Assembly (NCBI GenBank): GCA_013398295.1
Contig: VZSF01010132.1
Coordinates: 598,307 to 662,306 of the forward strand
DNA from: Chionis minor
Lineage: Eukaryota > Chordata > Aves > Charadriiformes > Chionididae
Direction of reading: 5' to 3'
DNA length: 64,000 nt
Under the pieces are notes generated by a model that saw only the letters and a program-made list of their open reading frames with translations, had not been told where the DNA came from and searched no databases. Numbering within the stretch: the stretch's first letter is position 1; every line of letters starts with the position of its first letter. Of the stretch, positions 1-12,800 are shown in pieces. The position numbers and the translations under genes were made by a program.

Positions 1-701
1 AATAGTTTTCACCACAAGTGAGTTAGCACATCCTGGAGGATTTTCTTCTTGTAGAAACTACTTTGTCTCTTCATCAGCATGTGAATATTTATGCAGTGCT
101 TGCTCACACAGAAACAAAGCATAGTAGCCCAGATGAAAAACATCAGTATTATCAATTCTTTAAAGACCAAACTCTTTCCAGCATATAGCAAGTTGGGTAT
201 TAGTTGAGCACAGTGTTTTGTTTTAGTATTTCTAGTGAACTTGAACGTACAGGAATATTTTATTGTCAGGCCACCAGATTACAGGAAAGACACGCCAAAT
301 AGCATTTGATTAGCTGCAGGGGTTGACTGAGATGCCGTATCGTGATGTACTTTAACACCAATAGTATTACTAAATGCCATTAAAAATTATTTCTTGTTTT
401 AGCTATGAGTTTTTTTCCATGTTTGTATCCAACTGTCCTTCTGGTGTGGTTTCTTGAATTAAAGAAGGTTTAATCTTCCTTGTTTTGTTACTGATTGCAA
501 ATCAAAAGTAATGCTTACTTTGACGTAACAAAAAATAGTATAAAATAATCGTGGCCTTTAGCAAGTGTTAAAGCACAAAACATGCAGGCTATACAGAAGT
601 AAACAGTGTTGAGTACTAAAAGTTTAACAAAATGTGAAATAATTTTTTCCAAATGTCACTATTGGCACTTCTAATTTTTGTAACAATACTTATTACTTCA
701 G
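1..701 (+). other. CEP135 upstream intron, no feature seen
   Basis: AT-rich DNA leading to the acceptor at 701. I see no exon, repeat or RNA gene in it. Confidence 0.7.
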
Positions 702-852
702 GAGTTGTGCTCATGTCGTAGGGAGAATGAGAGGCTGAGTGAAGAACTCTTTGCAAAAACAGATGATAAAGAGAATCTTGAACTGTTGTTAAACCAACTT
801 GAACATGAGAAACAAAGGCTAAGAGAAAAAACTGACGACTCAGAAACTAAAG
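702..852 (+). CDS. CEP135: CEP135 exon, first in window
   Basis: The acceptor is TTACTTCAG at 693-701 and the donor is AAAG|GTAAAT. It encodes residues 1-50 of the visible fragment and one extra base, in the frame GAG-TTG-TGC. The block ERLSEEL...[10 protein letters not shown] matches the CEP135 core. The first AG-flanked codon is an internal codon; there is no start codon here, because earlier exons lie before the window. Confidence 0.9.
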
Positions 853-3800
853 GTAAATCATCAACTGATGATTCCTGTAAATTATCTTTCTATAATTTTT
901 GAAATAAAAAACCTTACATATTTAAGATTCAGTTAGTAATACTATAAGACCTGATATATGTCAACTAAAAAGAAGATTGTAGGTCTTCAGTCAGAATTGA
1001 AGTGAAAACTTTTGTTGCAGAAACATGTTTTCATTCATTGTGTGAGAACTAGAAGTTGAACTTTTTCTTACGATCCCACAGGACATACTAATACTGATAC
1101 TATGGCAATTTCATACAAAATAATTTCTTTTGTCCAAAACTGTTTTTATTCTCTCTCTTTCTCAGTGAGTGAATTCAAACTGTGTTTCTTGGATCTTGAA
1201 AACTTCCAGGGACTGGAGATTCCACAGCCTCTCTAGGCAGCCCATTCCAATGTCTGTTTATCCTCAGAGATAAAAATTGCTTTCCCTGTATTGGTTGTAA
1301 TTGCCTGTAGTGATTAATCACCATTGTTCCTTGTGTACCTGTTGTGCATCTCTGTGAGGAAACTGCCTCCGTGTTATCTATAACCCACTCTTGGTGTTGT
1401 CCATCTGCTCTTGGGTCCCCAGCTCTTCTCCAGGCTGAACAAGCCCAGTTCCCTCAGCAGTAATTCCCAAAGGGCAAGTATTCATCTCCCTGGCCAGCTT
1501 GGAGGACCTCCTCTCCACGTGTTTCTTGTACTAGGGGGGACAAAACTGAACACGGTATTGTAAATGTGACCTAATGAGTGCTAAGTAAAGGGGTATAATC
1601 ACATCCCTCAGTCTCTGGCTCCATCAGTACAACCCAATATGCTGCTAGGATTTCATCGGTTCCAAAGCACGCAGCTCACTCCTGTTTAGCCAACCGTCAG
1701 CCAGGACTCCTGCATCTTTGTAAGCAGATTTGCTGCCCTGATGGTTGCTGGGAGTTAGTCCGTCCCAAATGCAAATATCTTCATGGAAATTCATGAGGTT
1801 CCTATACAGTTGTTTTTATTTCTTTTTTTTGCAGAACGAGAACTTGTCCTAGAAATAGAAAGGATGAGGTTAGAATATGGTATAGCCCTAGGAGACAAAT
1901 CTCCATCTCGTCTAGATGCATTTGTAAAGACTTTAGAAGATGACAGAGATTATTACAAGCGAGAATTAGAATATCTTCAGAAAATGATAAAACGAAGGCC
2001 TAGCCCAAGCCGTAGGACTCCAGAGAAGGTAAAACTCCTGCTGTCAAAACAAGCTGAAAAATAATGAAAATACCGTAGAACCATTTAGGAAGCTATCAAA
2101 TATGTTTTTAAATTCAGTAGCGGCAAATGACTGTAGTATTTTTCTAAATTACATTCTTAACATAAAAAAGTAACTGAGAGAAACTCCAGTGAACATGTAT
2201 TTTATTTTCCTATTCATGTTTCACAGTGGCATATTGATTAATTATTGATCAGTTTGTTTGAAATAAATAGAACTTGATGATAAACAGAAAAAGATTGAAG
2301 TCTTATTGTTACCTCTTTTGCTTTTTCTCCTTAACAGTTAGTTCTTATTGTTTAAAATATACCACCAATGCCAGGCTTTTTTTTGCAATTAAAATTTATT
2401 ATGTATGTGTTTTTCATGTGCTTCTAATACTGAGAGTTCTTTTTTTTAATTACTTATCCAAATATTTTAATTAGTATATTTTAATGTAAATTTTATTAAT
2501 CACTTTGCAGAGCGAAGACCTTAGATTGATCACCAGAGAACGAGATGAGTTACGGTCCATGTTAGACAAATTTGAAAAACGCATGATAGAAATTCAGTCC
2601 AATGTCAAATTATTGACTACAGAAAGAGATAGATTAAATGTTCTTTATGAGCAGGTAAGAAGAGATTGTTTATAATTGGCATTGAAATAAGTGATTAACA
2701 CTTGTACTGTTGCATATTTAAAATGAAAAAACTTCTCTCTAATAGAACTTGAGGAGTATAGACCTACTAGAATACAACCAAGAATAATAAAATACATACC
2801 TGTTTTTATTACTTGTTAATAAAATTATGTATTCCAAAGTTAATGTATTAACTTCAAAGCCACTATAACTTACTGTACTGGCATTTGGAAATGGGAAAGA
2901 TCAGGAAAAAAAATCAGTAGAACGCATGAGAAAGTTGGGCAAGGATACAGGCTAGAAAGCAAGGAAGAAGTAGTAGTTAACTGATAAGAAAATGGAGTGA
3001 AGTTAGGCTATACTTGGATCAGTAAAAGGATGATGAGTAAGTTGGAAGCCTAAGTTGTCATGCAACTGCATAATTTAGGGAATATATTTTAGGTGTCTAG
3101 GGAAAAATAAGACTGTAATAGCACTTCTATTGTAACAGCATCGAAACTTGCTTTTTTGTTAGTGTTTATGCTGTATTAATTGCAGTCCGCATATGCTAAC
3201 AAACAATATCTCTTAAAGTCTCAGGGTGAATTAAACAGGATGAGAAGAGAAGCAAAACACAGTTTATTTTCTCAAAGTCATGTGGAAGAAGAAAGAGACA
3301 TTGCACTGACTGACTTGAGGAGACTAACAGCAGAAAAAGAAAGCCTCAGAGAAGAATTAAAGGTGAGCTTTTATAGCTTCATTGCTTACAGTGAGGTGGC
3401 ATATAGGGAAGACTTACACAGTAATGCTGTGTTTGTGTCTGGCTGGCTGTCAGTTCCCCTTTTCAATAAATTTTGAATTTACCTGATTTCAAACTTACTT
3501 GAGAGAGCTCGCTGGATTATCCAAATTATCCTCATAAACTCAGTTCCTCGGTAGGGATAAGGCAGGGAGAGGGATATGTTTTAAGTGCATGCCATCACCT
3601 TGTATGAAGAACCTTGATATGAAGCCTCAACCACAGAATATTTTTGTGTGAATGCATTACTTTGAAGATGCTTGTGTATCACTTCTGGTTCTTACCCCAT
3701 AAACTAGGGACTTTATGGACTTTTTTGTATTAACCAATCTTTAGTTATTGTTGCACTTTGTAGCAGAGTATATTTTAAATGACATATAACAACCATCAAA

Positions 3801-6800
3801 CATAAATTCATAGCAATACAAGTTTCATTATTTTTAACCCTTATAAAAATATTTGTTAATGCAATAATTTTCCCGTTACTCCAACGTTTTGATGTCTGGA
3901 ATTAATGTGCATTAATGTCTTACTTGGTTGCAGCCCAGAGCATATGATTTCAAGTAGATTTCCTGACTTCTTTATTGGGTCATTAATATAATGTCTACAG
4001 GTTTTTAAAATGTCCCGAAAAATCAGAAATTTAAAATCATATTAATGAACTGATCCAAAGGCACAACATTATGTCAAGAGTGACTGTATGATGAACGTTT
4101 CCATAGTTTGATTTGCTACCACAAAAATAGAGAATGATGGTGTATCTGAATGCGGTGACAATAACTCTGACCTGTGTCTAAAGCCTGTGCATGCAGTGGA
4201 AGAGATGTTCTTCCAGCTCCATCCTTTCTTCTTGTAGGTGACTACCCGCAATTTGTATGTGTGGCACATTGAAATATCTGCACAAAAAGACTTATCTCAG
4301 GCATTTCTAGGAAGTTTGAGAGTTTGTTTAATAATTTCACTGCACTTATGTACAGAATTCAGAGAACAGGCAAATCATGTAAAAAAGTTTTTCTTCATAG
4401 TCTTGAAGAAAGACCAGTTAGCTTTGTAATCTGACGTACATTTCATATTAATGATAATTCCGTAAGTTAATTTCAATGAGCTATACATGCTTGCAACTTT
4501 TCATATTGCCCTGTTGCTCAGTAATCTTTCTACAACAGCTCACAGGTATTAATTTGGTTGTCACCAAATATAAATATGCTTTTTCTTTAAACAAACAAAC
4601 AAACAAAACCAACAAACCACCCCCAAAACTAAACTCAGTGATGTTATATTGAACTGCAGTGGTGTATTTTCAGCTAATGCTCCATAGTTTTATAGAGCTT
4701 TGCATTTTGTCCGTCATCTAAGAATGTAGAGCAATGTATTCTTAAATATTAAACTTAAATTTCTATGGTTAAATCCAAAAATGTGCATCTTATTGCATAT
4801 AATTATTTCTATCTCAGACTCAGCAAGAAGCAGCTAACCTTGAAAAATCAAAGATGCAGCATGATATTACAGAACTGGAGAATAATGTTCAAGGAGTAAG
4901 TGCCTTTTAGCAAGTAAGCTTTTATTATTTCTAAAATAGGATAGACTTCAAGCAATTAATTTTGTTAGCTGTTTTCAACTTAAATTTATTTTAAAGCTAA
5001 GTTGTGATTGTTTTCTACAACAATAACATATCTTGATTTTTTTTTTTTTAATTTTAGTTTGAGATGGAAAGGTGTGAACTAAAGACTACAGTCTCTATCC
5101 TGAAAGAAAGAATAAAGTCTTTGGAAAATGAATTGAAATTGAAGTTGAGTAAACTTGCCCAGACATCTGATGATTCTTCTCAATTTAAAGCTGAGATTTG
5201 CTCACTTCAGTAAGTCTAATACAGAATGTGGTGGTTTTGCACAGATGCCAACATAATTTTGTTTGTTCCATGACCAGAGAGCAGAGCTGAGTTCCTGGGA
5301 AAGACCGTAAAATATTTTCAAAATCAGTTGGTACTGTCTTTGTCTTAAGGAAAACTAAGTTATGAGTAAGGAAAAGCTGTGGTGGCATTTCAGAGCAAGC
5401 TCCTTCTGGACTTACTTGATGACCAGATATATTGTTAACTTTTATGTCTAATTGTGAATGAAAATTTTCTTCTCCTTCTAGACTTGTTTCCTCTAACAAC
5501 CATATTTTCTGCTTATGAATGTAACGGAACAGAATATTTCTAAAAAGATTTCCTAATGCTGCTTGTTAAAAGGAAGACAGATGTCTTTGCAAACTGCAGC
5601 AGTAGGACCAAATTGTGCCAGTTTTACAGATTGTCAGTGATACTGAAAATTTTATGCCAAGCATTAGGCGTTGATATTCGACGAGTGGTTTATGGAGAGC
5701 CATTCTGTAATGGCATTTTACTTGAGCTGTTTTTCTTGTGTCACTTTCCTTCATATGCTAATACCATCACACACATACTGCAGTTTGGAGAGTTGACATC
5801 TTACAGTCCGTAGCCACAGGCTGTGGGGATTTAACCAACTCGCTCAGAACTGGAGGATCAAGTATACCCGTGTATTTTTAAGGCCTATTTAAACTTGCAG
5901 GCTCATTGCTACAGGCTTTTAAAGTGGTTTTAGGAAAGAGCTCCCATCAGGTATCTAAATGTGATGGAACAAGAAGGCGGCTTAGAGAAAGTGGAAATAA
6001 GAGTATTGAATAAATCTGGGCAGGAATTTGGAAATCTGGTATTTGGTTTAGGTGGAAATGAGAGCCTTTGATGCAAGAGATCACTACAGGGTAGGTAATG
6101 CGGTAGATGAGATCTTTCGGATGTTTTACAAGAGAGACCGGGGTCCGTGGCGCCCCCCCAACCTGAACAGTGCTGTTCTGCGTTGTACAACAGCACAAGA
6201 GTGGGGTGGGTAACTGTGAAGTACCGACGCTGACAAGCAGACCTTGGAGTTCCTCTAATGCTCCCAATTGCACAAAGAAGGCAATTGCTAGCAAAACAAT
6301 TAGTGTGTTTGTTGGTAAAATTGTGACATCATTCATAAAAGTGAAATACCTTGTTAGGTTCCTTATAATTCTAGTGGAAAGTATTGATATTATAAAGAAG
6401 AGGAAATAAGGAATAGGTCTACAGTCATTTTGGTGTTTGGTTCTACTTTGTGCATGGTGGCAATTTGTTATAGCTGTATTTCCCCCCCCCCCCTTTTTTT
6501 TTCCCCACCTCTAAAGTTTCACTCTAAACTGAGACCAGTCTTTATCTGCAGATATGCTGTATTCCGGATTGGTGTTTTTTAAAAAAATGAAAAGCTGCTC
6601 TAGCTTTTGCAGGATCCCATTTCAGCAGGATTTTTATTTCCTGACCTATTTTGTAAATAATCCATTTAATTACTTTCGGTTTGCATTTTTTTTTCCTAGG
6701 TCACTCTGATATTTCTTGCTAAGCAAGACAACTATGTAGGTAGATGGTTTCATATATCTTTCCGGTTCTGTATTTCTTAAAAGTAGGATCAGAATTGTAG

Positions 6801-9800
6801 CAGTTTGATTGCTTCTTAAAATGTGGCATTGCTGATAGTCACTGCTATGAGCTACATATCAAAATCTTTATGAAGCGAAGAGCCAAAAGACACAAGAAAC
6901 AAGAGTTACATGATGAAGAGTAACAGAAATCAGAGGAATTCAATGTTTCAGATTATCATGGTGGTTTCACCAAGGTTCCATTGCTGCATTTTGGAATGGT
7001 GTTGAGGTGGACTTGCTTCAGGGGTCCAGAGCAACCACGTGGTGTTGGCCTTAGCAATCCTTAATAGTCCTCTCTCTCTCCCAGAGAGGGAGGGAGAGGA
7101 CTGGTTAGTATGACACAACCCCGTGCTGCTGGTTGTTGTGGCACAACCCTATCATGAGGTTACAATGGAACAGTTCCAGCACTTCAAGCAGCTTAAGAGC
7201 CCTAAGCTGATGACCCAGAATAGGTCCCTAACTTCTTTCAACTGTTTATTGATTTTACAGGCTCTTAAATGACCAGCTGCAGAGGTCTGTTGAAGATTTA
7301 CAGCACCGATTGTCTCTCAAAAAGGATGAACTGCAGTCAGCTCAAGAAGAAATTGTAAAGCTAGAGGAAAAAATAGGTAATCACTAGTTATTTTTATGCT
7401 TATTTCCTGTTTTTAAAATAGAAAGTACTTATACTTTTATTTATAGATCGGTTAAACCAGAGGAGCACTTCACAGGATGAAGCAGTCAATGTGCTTAGAA
7501 GTACTATTACTGTTTTGGACAAAGAAAAGGACAGTCTTCAAGAAACGGTAGATGAAAAAACAGAAAGAATTGCATGCTTAGATGACAACTTAGCTAACAA
7601 GGTATGTGCAGTAAAAGTACTACTTTTTAATCCATCTAGGGACTTTAAAGCAGTTACATTTTAGGGAGACATTTTGCCATGATGACAAAGCCTGTGCAGA
7701 GCTCTAGGCGTCACATAAGCACTACATTTGGATCTAGCCAAGGCAAAGAGTCATCTGCCAACTCAATAGCATTTTCATTATGATTGTTAGTGTATTCCCT
7801 AAACACTTCAAGAAAATAAAGAAGTATTTTTCGCACTTTGCACTTGGAGGTATTTATAGAGATAGAAGGTTCTAGCCTGAGGTGACAGAATCTATAGCTG
7901 ACTTCCATCTTTTTTGAAGACAAGACAATCCTTTCCCACTAAAGAAAAGAAGGCTGGAAATTTGAATGTGCAAAGATGCAATTACTTACTGGCGAAGTGT
8001 TGAAATAAAGGTTTAAAAGTAAAGTTCTTTTAACTTGAAGTATCCTGTTGTATTGCGATATAATAATACCTAATACAACTTTTGCTTTTATTTTCATAGG
8101 AAAAAACAATTACTCATTTACGTCTAACTCTCTCTGAGCTGGAGTCCTCAGCAGAGTAAGTAAAGACTAGGGTGTCTTCTTCAGTGGATTTATTTTATCT
8201 TGTGGTTTTAAAGTGAAAGTAAATGACTATCTTAGTTATTGTGTTGAAATGGAGTTAATTCTGTTTGTCAAGTAAATGAGTGTGCTGTGTTGAGAAAGAT
8301 GTCCGCAACTTTTGAACAGACTTCCCCTGCAAGAGGAGGGGGGCTGCTAAAATACTGTTAAGACAGCCATTAAGAATTGTTTATATTTATTTTCCTAAAT
8401 TGGTGAAATTTCTTAATTCTTAGTTAAGAGTAGTTTTTTAGTATTCTAAGTACTCCACTAGGTATTATTAGATTTACCCAGGTAAAACTCAGAGCTGAAC
8501 TCTTAATTATTGGCAAGCTAATCCTTCTGGCTTAAGCTACCAGTACAGTCTTAATTAAAATATATTTTTGTAGTTTTTAGCTAGGCTTCATTTGCTCTTT
8601 CCTTCTTGCCTCTGTTTAAGCATGACTTTTAAAACTATAGCTTTTGGAAAGAAAATATTTAATCATTTGAAGACCAGTGTAACTGAATATTTGGTATATT
8701 GATGCATAAAGAATCTGTGGCAAAAAACTAATGCAAAATTTTACTTAAATTCACATATATTTATATTTCTACTTTTTTGTTTCATCTCTTCCTTACTCTT
8801 TTGATTGTTGTCTTTCAAGTGTAAGCTATCTGTCTTCTTCCTTTATGGTTTATAAAATATGCAATGGCTAGCATACTGTAACCACTACCAAACACAGATA
8901 AACATAAGTATCTGTAGTTGTTGTTTGTGTAATAACATACATCTTACCAGATACATCTTCAAAGTTGAAAATTAATTCCATTTTATTTGTGCATATTGAC
9001 ATTTTACATCCTTAACTTATATTTATGTTTATACTCAGTTGTCAGCCTTCAGAGAGCAAGAATTTTTTACAAGGCAAACCAACTAGTCTCACTTTTTTTT
9101 AAAAAAAAACTTTCGCACATCCAAAATCCACGCCTGATAATTTTCAGCAGTATGTGGTATAGTATAAGAAGGGACAACTTAAATAAGATTTTCATTTGAT
9201 AGCCAGATGAAGGACATGCTGAGCAGCAGAGACCGTGAGATATCTAGCTTACATCGCCAGCTTGATACGTGCCATGTAGAGCTTGCAGAAACAGGAAGAG
9301 TAAAGGAAATAGCTCTGAAAGAAAACAGACGATTGCAAGATGACCTCGCTACAATGGCCAGAGAAAACCAGGTATGAAGGCAGTACATAATACTGAACTA
9401 TAAAACTATTTATTGCTTGATACGTATAGTGCTACATCGAAACCACTGTATCCTCAATTTTGATTTGGTATGTTTAATTATTTGTATTTCTTGAACACTG
9501 GGATATTAAAAATGACTGGGCAGAAATTGTGAAAGCAATTACTTTAAATACTAAAGTGGAGTCGATACAGGGGGGGAGAAATAGACAAGCTTTCAGTTTA
9601 GTCGCCCTTAGCCAGGTTAAAAAAGTAATCTAAATAAAATAAATCTAGGATATATTTGTTTATACTTTAATGAAATGATATTAATTGGTTATATCACTTG
9701 GTAGTTGGTATTTAATTGGTAAAAATTGGTTTTTATTATCTGTAGGACAGGGATTATTGAGAGAGAGCAAAAAACCACAAAAGCAGATATTAGGTTATTA

Positions 9801-12800
9801 GTCAGGTGAAAGGGAGAGGGAGGAGGTTGCTAGCACATCTGAATTTGTTCTGGTGCACAGTGATTCACTAGTTTCATCCATCTAGTTTCCATGAAGCATT
9901 GGATGTATTGACTGAGGTACGCCATGTTTTGAGATTAGAATGTTTCGGAATGTGGATTTTAAAGTTTGTGATCCATGAGCCTTGGTAATGGTGGTTGTAA
10001 AGAGGTATTGGCGGGGTTTTAATTTCCAGTTCTGGCAAGGTCAGTTTCCACTCGTGTGTGCTGCTCTGCAGGAAGTTTGTTTTCACTGATGAACTGGGAA
10101 AGGTTAAAGTTGGGGGAGAAAACATAAGAGGGCTTAAAAGCTACAAGACAGAGCAATTGAAGAAAACTTATTTTTAAGGTATGATAGTCCTGAATAGTCT
10201 GAATTTGTTTCCTGATTTCAGGAATGGATAAGGATGCACAGTCGATGGGAATAGCAGGGGTTCCCTTTCCATTGTGTCAAGGTTGTCTGGGGTTTTTAGA
10301 TGGTGAATTCAAAGGTGCCGTCTATTTCCCTGGAGAAATGTTCTTATTGGATTGTCTTTGCATTAGTAAGGTAGGTGACATGGTGGAGTGGTATCTTAGA
10401 GTTCAGCTGCATGTTGCGGCTGGTTTTTGTGTGTGTGTTTTGGTTTTTGTGGAGATTCTGTTCAGGTACTTTATTTCACTACTTGCAGAGTTTTATGTTA
10501 TATATTTTTATTTTTATTAGTTTTATATGATTTCATCTTTCTATAGCTCTCTATAGTTTAGAGTCACAATGTACCTCCTTGCTAACAGCTAGCCAGTCAG
10601 TAGCTTTAGCCCAAAAAGCAGGTGGGAAGTAGGTCATGATTGCCCAGTGGACTCTGAGTTGGTTCATGAGTATTCCCGGTCAGCTTTCCAGTTGGGAGGT
10701 ATACAGTCCCTCTCAGCTGCTAATGGATAAATACATTTCCTTGTAAAGTGAGTGCTATAAAGGTACAGCTTGTGTCAGTTACAGAATCAAAGTTGAAATT
10801 AAATCTCTAATCCCTTGAGGAATTACCGATTTCCATAGGGTATTGTTGAATATTTTATTGAAAGATGAGCTATCTCAAGTTGATGGTGTAGGCTGAATAA
10901 AAATTTTGCAAGACAGAAATGGTTGAGAGATTCAGTGAATTAAACTGTTCGATTATCATCATCATTATTCTTGTGGTATCTTCCCCTTGAGATGTTCTCC
11001 AGGGGTCTGCAAGTTAAACTAGCCACTGGTATGTAAGGCTTATGCTTTCAAGAGCATAAGGGGCTTATATGTACATAGTATATGTCCCAATCATCATTGC
11101 TCCATCTCTTCTTGGAATTCCCTGGATCTGGGATTCATGGCTTGGAGAGCCTGAAGTGCGTTCAGTCTTGTTAATCCCTCACATAGTTTGAGGAATAATG
11201 AGTTGGTTTCGTGCACCAGCTGGTTACTGCTGACCAAAAGCCTCCCAGCTCCAAGTGTGTGACGTGGATATCCCTGTACAATAGAATGTGTCTATGGACG
11301 ATATAAAACAAAAATGTCCAGTGATTTATAGAGTAAATAATATTATCTATAGGGATAAAAATTATGAAGACTATGTAGCAAATACGTGAATGTGATTTGA
11401 AGAGCTAGCCCAGAATTGTGTTGTAACTCATTAGGTTCAATTTGTATAGCAAATACAACTATTGCAGCTCAGAGAGAGTCAAATGCCTTGTACAGTTACG
11501 ACGCTGAGATACAAATGTTTGTTTGAATTCACTGTAAATGCCAACACTAAAAATAACCAGGGCTTTGTTAACCATTTATTTCAGTTCCCCTCAGCCAACC
11601 TGGCTGAGTCAGAAGCTAAAAAGTACAATATAGCAAGGTGCTTTGAGTGATGTAGTACCCTCAATATTTCTTGCAAAACCCGTGGTACAATACATGGGTG
11701 TATTACTGAAATTAGAGATGCCATTCACAGGTATCTAATACGATGAAATATTATCATAATGTGATGACTAAAGCTTTCCCAGTGTGCTTGGGAAGGCTAC
11801 CACAGGGACAAGCAAACTGATTTCAACATATGCTGAGTAAGGCACACATTTAGTAGGCTGTTATTAATGAATATTAATATACCACAAAAGGAAGAAGGGA
11901 AAGATATAAGGCAATATCTTCTATTTCCCTCACGTTTGACAGTGGGGATAGAAAAAGATACTTGCCTTTTTGGTTCTCTGATCTAGAGGTCTCAGAGAGA
12001 GGTGTGAGCTGAATCTGAGAGGGCCAGAGTTAGCAGTTCCAACATCTCAAACAAATACCATCGTGCATTTTTCATGTCTAAATATGAACTTAATAATGCA
12101 TTTAGTTATTTTATCTTGCAATTCTACTTTAAAGTAAATGTTCTTTTATTATAAAGTTGACTTTCTAGTGACATAAAACTTTCCTTCACTCAGGGATAGT
12201 GAATCTTAAGGCTAGAAAAATCCCAGCTCCCAAACATCTGTATGTTGAATTTTCCAAAGATCAGTAGGGTGTGTCATCAGGGAAGCTGCAGATTTTATGA
12301 ACTGGTATGGTATTCATTGTTTTCTGCAATCATTCTTGCCTGGAAAACTCTTTGGTGTATCTAAGATATTGGTGTCATGGTTTAACCCCGGCCAGCAACT
12401 AGGACTGCACAGCTACTTGCTCACTCCTCCCAGTTTGAATGCAGAAGAGAATCAGAAAAGTGAGAAAAAAACTTCATGGACTGAGATAAAGACAGTTTAA
12501 TAAGTAAAGCAAAAGCTGTGCACACAAGCAAAGCAGAACAAGGAATTCATTCAGTACTTCCCACCGGCAGGCAGGTGCTCAGCCGTCTCCAGGACAGCCA
12601 GACTCCATCACGTCTAATAATTACTGGGGAAGACAGATGCCACCAGTCTAAACATCCCCCCCTTCCTTCTTCTTCCTTCAGTTTTATATGCTGAGCATGA
12701 CACCACAGGGTATGGAATATCCCTTTGGTCAGCTGGGGTCAGCTGTCCCGGCTGTGTCACCTTCCAACTTTTTGTGCCCTTGCTGGCAGGGTGGTGTGAG

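Noticed and set aside
3186..3476. 98-codon frame running past the exon 4 donor
   Set aside because: The part after 3362 is intron: a good GTGAGC donor is present and the coiled-coil pattern ends there.
7071..7101. CT/GA hairpin in a CEP135 intron
   Set aside because: A simple-sequence palindrome that is imperfect and too short to argue for a structured RNA.
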